Shown here in pieces: positions 27,118-36,816 of a DNA stretch of 64,000 nucleotides; the stretch's first letter is position 1, and each line of letters begins with the position of its first letter. The position numbers were made by a program, and so were the translations under genes. Source of the DNA: Sphingomonas sp. Leaf242 (GTDB taxonomy: Bacteria; Pseudomonadota; Alphaproteobacteria; Sphingomonadales; Sphingomonadaceae); contig NZ_LMLW01000001.1 in NCBI RefSeq assembly GCF_001422045.1, positions 318,972-382,971 of the forward strand, in the 5' to 3' direction. A model generated the notes under the pieces. It was not told where the DNA came from and made no database searches. It saw only the letters and a program-made list of their open reading frames with translations.

Positions 27118-27864
27118 ATGCGTACTGGCGTGATCGCGAAGAAGATGGGGATGACCCGCCTGTTCCAGGAAGATGGTCGGCACGTGCCGGTCACCGTTCT
27201 GGCACTCGAAGGCAATCAGGTCGTTTCCGTTCGCGAAATGGATCGTGACGGCTACACTGCCGTCCAGCTTGGTGCAGGTGTCGCCAAGTCGAAGAATGTC
27301 GCAAAGCCGCAGCGCGGCCATTTCGGCAAGGCCGAAGTGGAGCCTAAGGCTGTCGTCCATGAGTTCCGCGTGAACGCAGACGGCCTGCTCGACGTCGGCG
27401 CCGAGATCTCGGCCGACCACTACGTCGCAGGCCAGATCGTCGATATCCAGGGCAAGACCCAAGGTAAGGGCTTCCAGGGCGGCATGAAGCGTTGGGGCTT
27501 CGGCGGTCTGCGGGCAACCCACGGCGTGTCGGTCTCGCACCGTTCGCTCGGTTCGACCGGTCAGCGCCAGGATCCGGGCAAGGTCTTCAAGAACAAGAAG
27601 ATGGCCGGCCACATGGGCGACAAGTATCGCACCCAGCAGAACCTCGAGATCGTATCGACGGACGTCGAGCGTGGTCTCCTGTTCGTCAAGGGTTCGGTTC
27701 CTGGATCCAAGGGTGGCTGGCTCTTCGTCAAGGACTCGGTGAAGGTTGCGCGCCATGCCGACGCACCGTTCCCCGCCGGTCTCAAGACCGCAAACAGCAA
27801 CACCGCAGCAGACACGCCGGCCGAAACGACCGACGCACCTGCAGCCGACGGCCAGGAGGGCTGA
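27118..27864 (+). CDS. rplC: 50S ribosomal protein L3
   Basis: The 248-residue protein begins [20 protein letters not shown] and has the [16 protein letters not shown] loop that reaches the peptidyl-transferase centre, followed by [28 protein letters not shown]. The core ends near residue 222; the last about 25 residues form an acidic Ala/Thr/Asp-rich tail, a common extension in alphaproteobacteria. The ATG at 27118 was chosen over a start at 27028 because it gives the universal N-terminus and has AGGAAGGGA upstream. Confidence 0.98.
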   Translation: MRTGVIAKKMGMTRLFQEDGRHVPVTVLALEGNQVVSVREMDRDGYTAVQLGAGVAKSKNVAKPQRGHFGKAEVEPKAVVHEFRVNADGLLDVGAEISADHYVAGQIVDIQGKTQGKGFQGGMKRWGFGGLRATHGVSVSHRSLGSTGQRQDPGKVFKNKKMAGHMGDKYRTQQNLEIVSTDVERGLLFVKGSVPGSKGGWLFVKDSVKVARHADAPFPAGLKTANSNTAADTPAETTDAPAADGQEG

Positions 27865-27866
27865 GC

Positions 27867-28493
27867 GTGAAGATCAAGGTTTCATCTTTCGCCGGCACTG
27901 ACGCAGCGGACATCGAGCTCAACGACGAGGTCTTCGGCCTCGATCCGCGCGCCGACATCCTGCACCGTGTCGTCACCTGGCAGCTCGAGAAGCGTCGCGA
28001 GACGGCTCGTGGCACCCGTGAGCGCGCAGACGTCGCACGCACCGGCAAGAAGTTCGGTCGCCAGAAGGGCGGCGGTACGGCTCGTCACGGCGATCGTCGC
28101 GCACCTGTGTTCATCGGTGGTGGTAAGGCACACGGCGCACGCGTCCGTGACTTCAACCCGTCGCTGAACAAGAAGGTTCGCTCGCTCGGCCTGCGGATGG
28201 CTCTCAGCAGCCACGCCAAGGCGGGTTCGCTGGTCATCATGGACAGCCTGGCTGTCGAGGGTGGCAAGACCAAGACGCTGCAGGGCGATCTCGCAAAGCT
28301 CGGCTTCGGCAAGCGTGCGCTCGTCATCGACGGCGATATGGTCGACACCAGCTTCGCATTCGCTGCGGGCAACCTGTACGAAGTGAACGTGATGCCGGCT
28401 GCCGGCGCGAACGTTTACGACATCCTGAAGCATGACACGCTGGTGCTGACGCGCGCCGCTGTCGAAAAGCTGGAGGCGCGCTTCCATGGCTAA
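27867..28493 (+). CDS. rplD: 50S ribosomal protein L4
   Basis: This 208-residue protein starts at a GTG (27867), two bases after the rplC stop, with GGAGGG at 27855-27860. It has the core [12 protein letters not shown] start, [31 protein letters not shown] (the extended loop lining the exit tunnel), and the C-terminal domain. In E. coli L4 represses its own operon; whether the rpsJ-rplC spacer plays such a role here is unknown. Confidence 0.97.
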   Translation: MKIKVSSFAGTDAADIELNDEVFGLDPRADILHRVVTWQLEKRRETARGTRERADVARTGKKFGRQKGGGTARHGDRRAPVFIGGGKAHGARVRDFNPSLNKKVRSLGLRMALSSHAKAGSLVIMDSLAVEGGKTKTLQGDLAKLGFGKRALVIDGDMVDTSFAFAAGNLYEVNVMPAAGANVYDILKHDTLVLTRAAVEKLEARFHG

Positions 28494-28800
28494 GAAGCAG
28501 AAGGCGGGCATCGATAATCGTCATTACGACGTTATCCTCGCCCCGCACATCACCGAGAAGACGACGACCCTGTCGGAGTTCAACGCGGTCGTGTTCAAGG
28601 TATCGAACGATGCCACGAAGCCCGAGATCAAGGCGGCCGTTGAGGCGCTGTTCGACGTGAACGTCGTCGGCGTGAACACGCTCGTCCAGAAGGGCAAGAC
28701 CAAGAAGTGGAAGGGTACGAACTACTCGCGCTCCGACATGAAAAAGGCAATCGTGACGTTGAAGGACGGTCAGTCCATCGACGTGACGACGGGGATCTGA
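28486..28800 (+). CDS. rplW: 50S ribosomal protein L23
   Basis: The 104-residue protein lies at the tunnel exit and docks trigger factor and SRP. It has the [15 protein letters not shown] start region, [20 protein letters not shown] and the [22 protein letters not shown] segment. The gene overlaps the end of rplD by 8 nt, which implies translational coupling. Confidence 0.97.
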   Translation: MAKKQKAGIDNRHYDVILAPHITEKTTTLSEFNAVVFKVSNDATKPEIKAAVEALFDVNVVGVNTLVQKGKTKKWKGTNYSRSDMKKAIVTLKDGQSIDVTTGI

Positions 28801-28804
28801 GGCC

Positions 28805-29644
28805 ATGGCACTCAAGCATTATAATCCGACATCGCCGGCACGCCGCGGTCTCATCCTGGTCGACAAATCGTCGCTCTGGAAGGGTCGCCCCGTCAAGGCG
28901 CTGACCGAAGGTAAGCACAAGACCGGCGGTCGTAACAACAAGGGCCATGTGACCTCGCGCGGCATCGCCGGCGGTCACAAGCAGAAGTACCGCTACATCG
29001 ACTTCAAGCGTCGCAAGTGGGACGTCGAAGGCACCGTCGAGCGGATCGAGTATGATCCCAACCGCACCGCGTTTATCGCCCTGGTCAAGTACCCGGACGA
29101 GGAACTCGCCTACATCCTGGCGCCGCAGCGTCTGGCCGTTGGCGACAAGGTCCTCGCGGCCAAGAAGACCGACGTGAAGCCAGGCAATGCCATGGAACTC
29201 GGTCAGATGCCGGTCGGCACCATCGTCCACAACGTGGAGATGAAGCCGATGAAGGGTGGCCAGATCGCCCGTTCGGCCGGCACGTACGTGCAGGTCGTCG
29301 GTCGCGACAAGGGCATGGTGATGGTCCGCCTGAACTCGGGCGAGCAGCGCTACATCCGCAGCGATTGCATGGCGACGGTTGGCGCGGTCTCGAACCCCGA
29401 CAACCAGAACCAGAACCTGGGCAAGGCAGGCCGTTCGCGCTGGATGGGTATCCGTCCTCTGACGCGCGGCGTCGCCAAGAACCCGGTCGACCATCCGCAC
29501 GGCGGTGGTGAAGGCCGTACCTCGGGTGGCCGTCATCCGGTTACGCCTTGGGGCAAGCCGACGAAGGGTGCGCGCACGCGTCATAACAAGTCGACCGACA
29601 AGATGATCATCCGGTCGCGTCATTCGACGAAGAGGAAGGGCTAA
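28805..29644 (+). CDS. rplB: 50S ribosomal protein L2
   Basis: At 279 residues this is normal length for L2, the protein closest to the peptidyl-transferase region and needed for subunit association. The sequence runs [15 protein letters not shown]..., [19 protein letters not shown], the [21 protein letters not shown] core, and the catalytic-site loop [25 protein letters not shown] with the conserved His. It begins 4 nt after rplW. Confidence 0.98.
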   Translation: MALKHYNPTSPARRGLILVDKSSLWKGRPVKALTEGKHKTGGRNNKGHVTSRGIAGGHKQKYRYIDFKRRKWDVEGTVERIEYDPNRTAFIALVKYPDEELAYILAPQRLAVGDKVLAAKKTDVKPGNAMELGQMPVGTIVHNVEMKPMKGGQIARSAGTYVQVVGRDKGMVMVRLNSGEQRYIRSDCMATVGAVSNPDNQNQNLGKAGRSRWMGIRPLTRGVAKNPVDHPHGGGEGRTSGGRHPVTPWGKPTKGARTRHNKSTDKMIIRSRHSTKRKG

Positions 29645-29645
29645 C

Positions 29646-29921
29646 ATGGCTCGTTCAGTCTGGAAGGGCCCCTTCGTGGACCTTCATCTGCTCAAGAAGG
29701 CAGAAACCGCCCAGGACACCAACGCGCGTTCGCCGATCAAGACCTGGTCGCGTCGCTCGACGATCCTGCCGTCGTTCGTGGGTCTCACGTTCAACGTCTA
29801 TAACGGCCGCAAGTTCGTGCCCGTCTCGGTCAACGAAGACATGGTGGGCATGAAGCTCGGTGAGTTCGCGCCCACGCGCTACTTCCCCGGCCACTCCGCC
29901 GACAAGAAGGGCAAGCGCTGA
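29646..29921 (+). CDS. rpsS: 30S ribosomal protein S19
   Basis: This 91-residue protein starts [20 protein letters not shown]. It contains [30 protein letters not shown] and ends [21 protein letters not shown]19 forms the S13-S19 head contact with tRNA. It starts right after the rplB stop and its own stop overlaps the rplV ATG. Confidence 0.98.
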   Translation: MARSVWKGPFVDLHLLKKAETAQDTNARSPIKTWSRRSTILPSFVGLTFNVYNGRKFVPVSVNEDMVGMKLGEFAPTRYFPGHSADKKGKR

Positions 29922-30298
29922 TGTCTAAGCAAGTCAGCCCGCGCAAGGTCGCGGACAACGAGGCGCTTTCGGTCGGTACGCAGATCCGTGGTTCCGCGCA
30001 GAAGCTCGGCCTCGTGGCTGCGCTGATCCGTGGGAAGAAGGTCGGCGATGCGATGAACATCCTCGCCTTCTCGACCAAGGGCATGGCGATCGAAGCGCGC
30101 AAGGTGCTGGCCTCGGCCATCGCCAACGCCGAGAACAACCATAACCTCGACGTCGACGCACTCGTCGTCGCCGAGGCTTCGGTCGGCAAGTCGATCACGA
30201 TGAAGCGCTTCGCTACCCGCGGCCGCGGCAAGTCGACCCGCATTCTCAAGCCATTCAGCCGTCTGCGCATCGTCGTGCGCGAGCAGGAAGAAGCATAA
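29921..30298 (+). CDS. rplV: 50S ribosomal protein L22
   Basis: This 125-residue protein has a beta-hairpin that lines the exit tunnel at its constriction and is a site for macrolide resistance. Family segments include [26 protein letters not shown], the [23 protein letters not shown] strand and [27 protein letters not shown]. It has a short N-terminal extension compared with E. coli (110 residues). Start and stop codons overlap both neighbours by 1 nt. Confidence 0.97.
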   Translation: MSKQVSPRKVADNEALSVGTQIRGSAQKLGLVAALIRGKKVGDAMNILAFSTKGMAIEARKVLASAIANAENNHNLDVDALVVAEASVGKSITMKRFATRGRGKSTRILKPFSRLRIVVREQEEA

Positions 30299-31005
30299 TG
30301 GGTCAGAAGAGCAACCCCATCGGTCTGCGTCTGCAGATCAACCGTACCTGGGATAGCCGTTGGTACGCCGAAGGCGCCGACTATGGTCGGCTCCTGCTCG
30401 AGGATCTCAAGATCCGCGCATTCATCATGAAGACGCTGCCGCAGGCCGCGATCTCCAAGGTGGTCATCGAGCGTCCGGCAAAGCTGGCCCGCATCTCCAT
30501 CTTCGCTGCACGCCCCGGCGTGATCATCGGCAAGAAGGGTGCGGACATCGAGAAGCTGCGTTCGACGATCGGCAAGATGACGTCGTCGACCGTGTCGCTG
30601 AACATCGTCGAGATCCGCAAGCCGGAAGTCGATGCGCGTCTCGTCGCGCAGGGCATCGCCGATCAGCTCGAGCGTCGTATCGCTTTCCGCCGCGCCATGA
30701 AGCGTGCGGTCCAGTCGGCGATGCGTCTCGGTGCCGAGGGCATCCGGGTGAACTGCGGTGGCCGTCTTGGCGGCGCCGAGATCGCACGGTCGGAGAGCTA
30801 TCGTGAGGGTCGGGTTCCGTTGCACACGCTGCGCGCGAACATCGATTATGCCGAGGCTACGGCGCACACGTCCTACGGCGTTTGCGGCGTGAAGGTCTGG
30901 GTCTTCAAGGGCGAGATTCTCGGCAACGATCCGACGTCGTACGACCGCATCATGATGGAGGCTCAGACCTCCGGCGTGCGGCCGCAGCGCGACGATCGTC
31001 GCTAA
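30298..31005 (+). CDS. rpsC: 30S ribosomal protein S3
   Basis: The 235-residue protein of the 30S head forms the mRNA entry channel with S4 and S5. It has [20 protein letters not shown], the KH domain with [14 protein letters not shown], and the C-terminal [22 protein letters not shown] domain. Its ATG overlaps the stop of rplV (TAATG). Confidence 0.98.
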   Translation: MGQKSNPIGLRLQINRTWDSRWYAEGADYGRLLLEDLKIRAFIMKTLPQAAISKVVIERPAKLARISIFAARPGVIIGKKGADIEKLRSTIGKMTSSTVSLNIVEIRKPEVDARLVAQGIADQLERRIAFRRAMKRAVQSAMRLGAEGIRVNCGGRLGGAEIARSESYREGRVPLHTLRANIDYAEATAHTSYGVCGVKVWVFKGEILGNDPTSYDRIMMEAQTSGVRPQRDDRR

Positions 31006-31020
31006 GGGGCAGGAACAGAC

Positions 31021-31455
31021 ATGCTGCAACCAAAAAAGACCAAGTTCCGGAAGGCCTTCAAGGGCAAGATTTCGGGCGACGCCAAGAGTGGCTTCTCGCT
31101 CAATTTCGGCTCCTACGGCCTCAAGGCGATGGAACCCGACCGGATCACCGCACGCCAGATCGAGGCGGCCCGCCGCGCGATCACGCGTCACATGAAGCGC
31201 CAGGGGCGTTTGTGGATCCGCATCTTCCCAGACCTTCCGGTCTCGGGAAAGCCAGCCGAAGTCCGCATGGGTAAGGGCAAGGGCGCGCCGGAATACTGGG
31301 CCGCTCGCGTCAAGCCGGGTCGGATCCTGTTCGAGCTCGACGGCGTCGACGGCAAGATCGCCGCCGAGGCGTTCGAGCGGGCGGCCATGAAGCTGCCGAT
31401 CAAGGTAAAGGTCGTTGCCCGCCTGGGCGACACCTCGCATCTGGGAGGCGAGTAA
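31021..31455 (+). CDS. rplP: 50S ribosomal protein L16
   Basis: This 144-residue protein sits near the A-site tRNA elbow. It shows [16 protein letters not shown], the [48 protein letters not shown] stretch and [17 protein letters not shown], in the right order and length. It lies 15 nt after rpsC and 4 nt before rpmC. Confidence 0.98.
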   Translation: MLQPKKTKFRKAFKGKISGDAKSGFSLNFGSYGLKAMEPDRITARQIEAARRAITRHMKRQGRLWIRIFPDLPVSGKPAEVRMGKGKGAPEYWAARVKPGRILFELDGVDGKIAAEAFERAAMKLPIKVKVVARLGDTSHLGGE

Positions 31456-31459
31456 GATC

Positions 31460-31666
31460 ATGGCTCGTATCGACGACATGAAGACCAAGAGCGACGACCA
31501 GCTGTCGGAGTCGCTCGGCGAACTGAAGCGCGAGCAGTTCAACCTGCGCTTCCAGGCCGCCACGAACCAGCTCGAAAAGCCGAGCCGCGTTCGTGAGGTC
31601 CGCCGCGACATCGCTCGCATCAAGACCCTGCAGGCTCAGCGCACCAGCGCTGAAGCCGCGAAGTAA
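31460..31666 (+). CDS. rpmC: 50S ribosomal protein L29
   Basis: This short helical protein of 68 residues at the tunnel exit next to L23 has the two-helix hairpin pattern: [51 protein letters not shown]. The ATG at 31460 was chosen because GGGAGG lies just upstream (31443-31448) and the length matches the family; an earlier in-frame ATG at 31415 lies inside rplP. Confidence 0.96.
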   Translation: MARIDDMKTKSDDQLSESLGELKREQFNLRFQAATNQLEKPSRVREVRRDIARIKTLQAQRTSAEAAK

Positions 31667-31676
31667 GGAACGTATC

Positions 31677-31949
31677 ATGCCGAAGCGCGTGCTGACCGGT
31701 CTGGTCGTGTCCGACAAGGGCGACAAGACGGTGGTCGTGAACGTCGAGCGTAAGGTGAAGCACCCGCTCTACGGGAAGATCATCCGTCGCTCGAAGAAGT
31801 ATCATGCTCATGACGAGAGCAACGAGTTCAAGCAGGGCGAGACCGTGCGGATCGAAGAGACCGCACCGATCTCCAAGCTGAAGACCTGGAAGGTGATCGA
31901 GCGGGTCAACACCCACGCGACGCCGGAGCGGGCTTCGGCCGAGGGCTGA
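31677..31949 (+). CDS. rpsQ: 30S ribosomal protein S17
   Basis: This 90-residue OB-fold protein binds the 5' domain of 16S rRNA. It contains [36 protein letters not shown], the [15 protein letters not shown] loop, and [14 protein letters not shown] used the ATG at 31677, preceded by AAGGAA, rather than one at 31593 inside rpmC. It is the last gene of the classical S10 operon, and two terminator-like hairpins follow. Confidence 0.97.
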   Translation: MPKRVLTGLVVSDKGDKTVVVNVERKVKHPLYGKIIRRSKKYHAHDESNEFKQGETVRIEETAPISKLKTWKVIERVNTHATPERASAEG

Positions 31950-31958
31950 ATCAAACAT

Positions 31959-32060
31959 GAGGGCAGGGGGGAAACCTCCTGCGCTCTTGTTTTCGTAAAC
32001 TGGAACGGCTAAGCGGCCGCTCCTCCCCGCTGCGGTTCGTCCGTGGCGGGGTGATTTTTT
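31959..32060 (+). terminator. Two tandem terminator-like hairpins between rpsQ and rplN
   Basis: Hairpin T1 (31959-31993) reads GAGGGCAGGGGG-GAAA-CCTCCTGCGCTC followed by TTGTTTT. Hairpin T2 (32025-32060) reads CCCCGCTGCGG-TTCGT-CCGTGGCGGGG followed by TGATTTTTT. Both look like intrinsic terminators or attenuators at the boundary between the S10 and spc gene blocks. They would make spc expression depend on read-through or on a local promoter. Confidence 0.6.
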
Positions 32061-32112
32061 AGGCGGGGTTCGGTCGGTATCGACCCCAGAGACAGAGAAG
32101 GGATACGGATCC

Positions 32113-32481
32113 ATGATCCAGATGCAGTCCAATCTCGACGTCGCTGACAACAGCGGCGCGAAGCGGGTGCAGTGCATCAAGGTGCTTGGGGGTTCCAAGC
32201 GTCGTGTTGCAGGCGTTGGCGACATCATCGTCGTCAGCATCAAGGAAGCGCAGCCACGTGGCCGTGTGAAGAAGGGCGACGTTCACCGCGCGGTGATCGT
32301 GCGTACCGCCAAGGATATCCGCCGTGCAGACGGTACGGTCATCCGCTTCGACGGCAATGCCGCGGTGCTGGTCAACAAGAACGAGGAGCCGATCGGCACC
32401 CGTATCTTTGGCCCAGTCGTTCGCGAGCTGCGCGGCAAGAAGCACATGAAGATCATCAGCCTTGCGCCGGAGGTGCTATAA
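32113..32481 (+). CDS. rplN: 50S ribosomal protein L14
   Basis: The 122-residue protein forms a bridge to the 30S subunit. It has [31 protein letters not shown], the [30 protein letters not shown] core, and the end [11 protein letters not shown]. The 163-nt gap before it is unusually large for the S10-spc cluster and contains the tandem hairpins plus a third hairpin-like stretch ending at the ribosome site. Confidence 0.98.
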   Translation: MIQMQSNLDVADNSGAKRVQCIKVLGGSKRRVAGVGDIIVVSIKEAQPRGRVKKGDVHRAVIVRTAKDIRRADGTVIRFDGNAAVLVNKNEEPIGTRIFGPVVRELRGKKHMKIISLAPEVL

Positions 32482-32798
32482 TGGCGTCGCAGCGTATCAA
32501 GAAGGGTGACAAGGTCATCGTTCTGTCCGGCAAGGACAAGGGCAAGACCGGTGAAGTCACCGTCTCCATGCCGAAGACCGACAAGGTCGTCGTATCGGGC
32601 GTCAATATCGCCGTGCGCCACACCAAGCCGACTCAGGGTGACCCGCAGGGTGGCCTGATCCGCAAGGAAGCACCGATGCACGTTTCGAAGGTCGCGCATG
32701 TGACCGCCGACGGCAAGCCGACCCGCGTCCGCTTCGAGGAGCAGGACGGCAAGAAGGTCCGCGTCGCCGTCAAGACCGGGGAGAAGATCAATGGTTGA
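32481..32798 (+). CDS. rplX: 50S ribosomal protein L24
   Basis: The 105-residue assembly-initiating protein contains the KOW motif ([21 protein letters not shown]) and the [16 protein letters not shown] segment, with the usual C-terminal [14 protein letters not shown]. The ATG at 32481 overlaps the stop of rplN (TAATG) and its end overlaps rplE by 8 nt, so all three are coupled. Confidence 0.97.
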   Translation: MASQRIKKGDKVIVLSGKDKGKTGEVTVSMPKTDKVVVSGVNIAVRHTKPTQGDPQGGLIRKEAPMHVSKVAHVTADGKPTRVRFEEQDGKKVRVAVKTGEKING

Positions 32799-33414
32799 TC
32801 AGAACACTGGCGCTGAGAACACCGGCACCGAGGCCGTCTACGTTGCGCGCATGCGCAAGCTGTACGACGAGACGATCATCAAGGCGATGACCGAGAAGTT
32901 CGGTTACAAGAACGTCATGGAGATCCCGCGGCTCGACAAGATCGTGCTGAACATGGGCGTCGGCGAAGCCACGCAGGACAAGAAGAAGGTCGACCAGGCT
33001 GCTTCCGAAATGGAGCTGATCGCCGGCCAGAAGCCTGTCGTGACGAAGGCCAAGAAGTCGATCGCGCAGTTCAAGCTGCGTGAAGGCATGCCGATCGGCG
33101 TGAAGGTCACCCTTCGCCGCGAGCGCATGTACGAGTTTCTCGACCGTTTCATCACGATCGCTCTTCCCCGCGTCCGCGATTTTCGCGGTCTCAACCCGAA
33201 GAGCTTCGATGGCCGTGGCAACTATGCCTGCGGTATCAAGGAGCAGATCGTGTTCCCAGAAATCAGCTATGACCGGGTCGACAAGGTCCGCGGCATGGAT
33301 GTGATCGTGACGACGACCGCAAAGACGGACGACGAGGCTCGCGAGCTTCTCCGTCTGTTCGGTTTCCCGTTCCCGATCGAAGACGACGCTGCCGACGAGA
33401 AGAAGGCAGCTTAA
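32791..33414 (+). CDS. rplE: 50S ribosomal protein L5
   Basis: This 207-residue 5S rRNA-binding protein has an N-terminal extension of about 20 residues (Gly/Thr/Asn-rich) before the conserved [16 protein letters not shown] start. The sequence continues with [47 protein letters not shown] and the [27 protein letters not shown] end. A large palindromic repeat follows before rpsN. Confidence 0.97.
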   Translation: MVDQNTGAENTGTEAVYVARMRKLYDETIIKAMTEKFGYKNVMEIPRLDKIVLNMGVGEATQDKKKVDQAASEMELIAGQKPVVTKAKKSIAQFKLREGMPIGVKVTLRRERMYEFLDRFITIALPRVRDFRGLNPKSFDGRGNYACGIKEQIVFPEISYDRVDKVRGMDVIVTTTAKTDDEARELLRLFGFPFPIEDDAADEKKAA

Positions 33415-33418
33415 GTAA

Positions 33419-33546
33419 CTCCCTCTCCCCTCGGGGAGAGGGTTGGGGTGAGGGGGAGTGAGTCTCCCTCGCCCCGCCCGAAAAAGGAGGCGCGGTCCTG
33501 TTGGGCTGCCCCTCACCCCGACCCTCTCCCCGTAGAGGCGAGGGGG
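33419..33546. repeat. Inverted-repeat element inside the spc operon (rplE-rpsN)
   Basis: The arms CCCTCTCCCCTCGGGGAGAGGGTTGGGGTGAG (33421-33452) and CCCTCACCCCGACCCTCTCCCC (33510-33531 region) are complementary, and each arm also makes its own hairpin. It occupies almost all of the 157-nt gap between rplE and rpsN. This is a REP-like intergenic element that has settled in a normally compact operon. Confidence 0.7.
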
Positions 33547-33571
33547 CAGAAGAAAGAAAGAACTTAAGTCG

Positions 33572-33877
33572 ATGGCGAAACTGAGTTCAGTCAACAAGAA
33601 CGAGCGCCGCAAGCGCATGGTCAAGCAGTATGCCCCGAAGTACGCGGCACTGAAGGCTATCGCAGCGGACAAGACGCTCGACGACGGTGAGCGTCTGATC
33701 GCTCGCCTCAAGATGGCGGCACTGCCGCGCAACGCGAACCCGACCCGCATCCGTAACCGGTGCGAGCTGACCGGTCGCCCGCGCGCCTATTACCGCAAGT
33801 TCCGGCTCTGCCGTATTCAGCTGCGCGATCTGGCCAACAAGGGCCTCATCCCCGGCGTCACGAAGTCGAGCTGGTAA
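33572..33877 (+). CDS. rpsN: 30S ribosomal protein S14 (zinc-independent form)
   Basis: At 101 residues this is the long S14 form without the CxxC zinc motifs. It contains [30 protein letters not shown], then [51 protein letters not shown]. It lies directly after the inserted repeat element and 10 nt before rpsH. Confidence 0.98.
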   Translation: MAKLSSVNKNERRKRMVKQYAPKYAALKAIAADKTLDDGERLIARLKMAALPRNANPTRIRNRCELTGRPRAYYRKFRLCRIQLRDLANKGLIPGVTKSSW

Positions 33878-33887
33878 GGACTAAATC

Positions 33888-34283
33888 ATGGCAGTGACCG
33901 ATCCCCTGGGTGATTTGCTCACCCGTATCCGTAATGGCCAGCGCGCGAAGAAGGACTCCGTCCTCACGCCGGCGTCGAAGCTGCGCGTCCGCGTGCTCGA
34001 CGTTCTGCAGCGCGAAGGCTATATCCGTGGCTATAGCGAAGAGCAGATGGGCCCCGCGGCCGGCCTTCGCATCGAGCTGAAGTATTTCGAGGGCCAGCCT
34101 GCGATCAAGCATGTCGCGCGCGTCTCGAAGCCCGGCCGTCGCGTCTATTCCGGCTCGCAGGAACTCCCGCGCGTCCGTAACGGCCTCGGCATCACCATCG
34201 TCTCGACGCCTCGCGGCGTGCTGTCGGATTCCGAAGCACGCGAGCAGAACGTCGGCGGCGAAGTCCTCGCGGAGGTGTTCTGA
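33888..34283 (+). CDS. rpsH: 30S ribosomal protein S8
   Basis: The 131-residue protein binds the central domain of 16S rRNA and represses spc operon translation in other bacteria. Motifs are [23 protein letters not shown], the REGYIRGY segment and the C-terminal [33 protein letters not shown]. The stop overlaps the rplF start. Confidence 0.98.
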   Translation: MAVTDPLGDLLTRIRNGQRAKKDSVLTPASKLRVRVLDVLQREGYIRGYSEEQMGPAAGLRIELKYFEGQPAIKHVARVSKPGRRVYSGSQELPRVRNGLGITIVSTPRGVLSDSEAREQNVGGEVLAEVF

Positions 34284-34816
34284 TGAGCCGCATTGGTAAG
34301 AAGCCGGTCTCCGTACCGGCAGGCATCACGCCGACCATCGAGAACAAGCAGCTGACGATGAAGGGCCCCAAGGGTACCCTCAAGATGCCGCTTCGCGACG
34401 AGATCAGCTACACGATCGAAGACGGCGGCATTTCGGTGCAGCCGGCCAACGATACCAAGCGCGCTCGCGCGTTCTGGGGCATGCAGCGGACCATGGTGCA
34501 GAACCTGGTCACCGGCGTGTCGGAAGGCTTCACCAAGAAGCTGCTGATCACCGGCGTCGGCTATCGTGCCGCAGCGCAGGGCCGCAACCTCAAGCTGCAG
34601 CTCGGCTACAGCCACGACGTCAACATCGACGTGCCGGAGGGGATCGAAGTCAAGACCCCCGACAACACGACGATCGAGATCTCGGGTTCGGACAAGCAGA
34701 TGGTCGGTCAGCTGGCCGCGGAAATTCGTCAGTGGCGCAAGCCTGAGCCTTACAAGGGCAAGGGTATCAAGTACGACGGCGAGTTCATCTTCCGCAAGGA
34801 AGGGAAGAAGAAGTAA
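34283..34816 (+). CDS. rplF: 50S ribosomal protein L6
   Basis: This 177-residue protein near the factor-binding site has two similar domains. It begins [15 protein letters not shown], continues [10 protein letters not shown], and contains [27 protein letters not shown] and the C-terminal [23 protein letters not shown] motif. Its ATG and stop overlap rpsH and rplR by 1 nt. Confidence 0.98.
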   Translation: MSRIGKKPVSVPAGITPTIENKQLTMKGPKGTLKMPLRDEISYTIEDGGISVQPANDTKRARAFWGMQRTMVQNLVTGVSEGFTKKLLITGVGYRAAAQGRNLKLQLGYSHDVNIDVPEGIEVKTPDNTTIEISGSDKQMVGQLAAEIRQWRKPEPYKGKGIKYDGEFIFRKEGKKK

Positions 34817-35172
34817 TGACCAAGGGACTTTCTCTTTTCGCCAAGCGGCGTCGCCGCAACCGTACCGCGCTCCGCGCACGTGCAGGCACCCGTCCGCGGT
34901 TGTCGGTGCATCGCTCGGGCAAGCACATCTATGCCCAGGTGATCGACGATGCCGCCGGCACGACGGTCGCATCGGCCTCGACGCTGGAGAAGGACGTGCG
35001 CGGCACGTCCGGCGCCAACATCGACGCGGCGACTTCGGTCGGCAAGCGCGTCGCCGAGGCTGCCAAGGCAGCGGGCGTGACCCAGGTCGTGTTCGATCGC
35101 GGCGGCTTCCTCTACCACGGTCGCGTGAAGGCTCTTGCCGATGCCGCGCGCGAAGCCGGATTGGAGTTCTAA
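34816..35172 (+). CDS. rplR: 50S ribosomal protein L18
   Basis: This 118-residue 5S rRNA-binding protein starts [45 protein letters not shown]. It contains [43 protein letters not shown], all as expected for the family. It lies 3 nt before rpsE. Confidence 0.98.
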   Translation: MTKGLSLFAKRRRRNRTALRARAGTRPRLSVHRSGKHIYAQVIDDAAGTTVASASTLEKDVRGTSGANIDAATSVGKRVAEAAKAAGVTQVVFDRGGFLYHGRVKALADAAREAGLEF

Positions 35173-35175
35173 GAC

Positions 35176-35970
35176 ATGGCTGACGAAAACAACACGCCGG
35201 CAGTAATCGCTCCCGAGACGACCGCACAGGACGTCACGGCTCAGAATGTCCCGCAGAGCACTGGCTACCAGGGCAACAACGGTGGCGGTCGCGGTCGCGG
35301 CGGTCCCGGTGGCGGCGGCGGCGGTGGTCGTGGTGGCCCCGGCGGCAACCGCAGCGGTGGCCCAGGCGGCAACCGCGGTGGTCGCGACGGCGGTCGCGGT
35401 CGCGACAATCGTGGCGGTCGTCCGGGTGCGGACGATGGCGGCGAAGAGCTGATCGAGAAGCTGGTGCACATCAACCGCGTCTCGAAGACGGTCAAGGGCG
35501 GTAAGCGCTTCGGCTTTGCAGCGCTCGTCGTCGTCGGCGACGGCAAGGGTCGTGCAGGCTTCGGTCATGGCAAGGCACGCGAAGTGCCGGAAGCCATCTC
35601 GAAGGCTACGGCTGCTGCCAAGAAGAAGATGGTTCGCGTTCCGTTGAAGGACGGTCGCACGCTGCATCATGACGGCAACGGTCACTTCGGTGCCGGCAAG
35701 GTCACGCTGCGGTCGGCGCCTCAGGGTACGGGCATCATCGCCGGTGGCCCGATGCGCGCAGTCTTCGAATCGCTGGGCGTTGCGGACGTTGTGACCAAGT
35801 CGGTCGGCACGTCGAACCCCTACAACATGATCCGCGCCACGTTCGAGGCCCTTGGCGAGCAGACCTCGCCCAAGGCCGTCGCACAGCGTCGCGGCAAGAA
35901 GATCGCCGATCTGCTCGGCCATGGTGGTTCGAAGACCGCCGAGGCCGATGCAGCTGCGATCACGGAGTAA
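35176..35970 (+). CDS. rpsE: 30S ribosomal protein S5 with long Gly/Arg-rich N-terminal extension
   Basis: This 264-residue protein is nearly 100 residues longer than E. coli S5. The C-terminal part (from [19 protein letters not shown]) is a normal S5: [49 protein letters not shown], then an extended C-terminus. The first about 95 residues are a disordered extension with runs of GG and RGG/GRGRGG-like repeats, similar in composition to eukaryotic RGG RNA-binding tails. The frame is continuous with the core, and the ATG at 35176 follows rplR by 3 nt. Confidence 0.97.
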   Translation: MADENNTPAVIAPETTAQDVTAQNVPQSTGYQGNNGGGRGRGGPGGGGGGGRGGPGGNRSGGPGGNRGGRDGGRGRDNRGGRPGADDGGEELIEKLVHINRVSKTVKGGKRFGFAALVVVGDGKGRAGFGHGKAREVPEAISKATAAAKKKMVRVPLKDGRTLHHDGNGHFGAGKVTLRSAPQGTGIIAGGPMRAVFESLGVADVVTKSVGTSNPYNMIRATFEALGEQTSPKAVAQRRGKKIADLLGHGGSKTAEADAAAITE

Positions 35971-35976
35971 GCGATC

Positions 35977-36153
35977 ATGGCAACCATCAAGATCACGCAG
36001 ACCGGTTCGCCGATCCGCCGCGAGAAGGATCAGCGCGCAACGCTGATCGGTCTCGGTCTCAACAAGATGCACAAGACCCGCGAGCTGGAAGACAGCCCAG
36101 AGGTCCGCGGCATGATCCGCAAGGTGCAGCACATGGTGTCCGTCGAAGGCTGA
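35977..36153 (+). CDS. rpmD: 50S ribosomal protein L30
   Basis: This is a 58-residue L30: [19 protein letters not shown], then [32 protein letters not shown]. It lies 6 nt after rpsE, the standard place. It is short enough to be missed by ORF finders with a length cut-off. A hairpin with a TCATTT tail (36183-36206) follows. Confidence 0.97.
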   Translation: MATIKITQTGSPIRREKDQRATLIGLGLNKMHKTRELEDSPEVRGMIRKVQHMVSVEG

Positions 36154-36182
36154 GCCTTCACGCTACCTAGTGACAAATACCG

Positions 36183-36212
36183 GGAAGGGGGCTAACGGCC
36201 CCCTTCCTCATT
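36183..36212 (+). terminator. Terminator-like hairpin between rpmD and rplO
   Basis: GGAAGGGGGC-TAAC-GGCCCCCTTCC (36183-36206) forms a nearly perfect stem and is followed by TCATTT. It may attenuate transcription within the spc operon. Confidence 0.45.
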
Positions 36213-36273
36213 TCCGGATTCGAACCCGGCGATTTCAAACCAGCGCGTAACAAGCGAAAGCGAGTGCATTACC

Positions 36274-36816
36274 ATGAAGCTCAACGAACTCCGCGATAAC
36301 GAAGGTGCCCGTAAGTCCAAGATGCGCGTCGGACGCGGCATCGGCTCGGGCAAGGGCAAGACCGCAGGCCGCGGCCAGAAGGGCCAGAAGAGCCGCGAGG
36401 GCGTGTCCATCGCCGGCTTCGAAGGTGGCCAGATGCCACTGCACATGCGTCTGCCTAAGCGTGGCTTCAACAACATCTTCCGCAAGGACTTCGCAGAGGT
36501 CAACCTCGGCGCGATCCAGCTCGCGGTCGACGCCGGCAAGATCGAGGCTAACGCCACGCTCGACCACGACGCGCTGAAGGCCGCTGGCCTGGCACGCGGC
36601 GGCAAGGACGGCGTCCGCCTCCTCGCCAAGGGCGAGCTGACCACGGTCCTCTCGTTCACCGTCGACGGTGCCTCGAAGGGCGCGATCGAAGCGGTCGAGA
36701 AGATCGGCGGCAAGGTCGAGGTGATCCACTTCGTCCCCGCAGCCGAGAAGGCTGCCGCTAAGAAGGGCGTGAAGTACAAGGAGCGTGCGGCGCACAAGGC
36801 GTCGTTCAAGGCCTGA
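36274..36816 (+). CDS. rplO: 50S ribosomal protein L15
   Basis: The 180-residue protein starts [43 protein letters not shown]. It continues [17 protein letters not shown], and ends with the [15 protein letters not shown] domain plus a short basic tail. It helps late 50S assembly. It is followed not by secY at once but by a 394-nt gap with a repeat. Confidence 0.98.
   Translation: MKLNELRDNEGARKSKMRVGRGIGSGKGKTAGRGQKGQKSREGVSIAGFEGGQMPLHMRLPKRGFNNIFRKDFAEVNLGAIQLAVDAGKIEANATLDHDALKAAGLARGGKDGVRLLAKGELTTVLSFTVDGASKGAIEAVEKIGGKVEVIHFVPAAEKAAAKKGVKYKERAAHKASFKA

Noticed and set aside
33419..33546. Regular palindromes considered as CRISPR repeats
   Set aside because: There are only two arms, facing each other, with no equal-length unique spacers and no cas genes anywhere in the window.
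36214..36229. A tRNA T-arm-like sequence (CCGGATTCGAACCCGG) between rpmD and rplO
   Set aside because: The rest of the cloverleaf (acceptor, D and anticodon arms, CCA) is absent; either chance or a very small tRNA scar.
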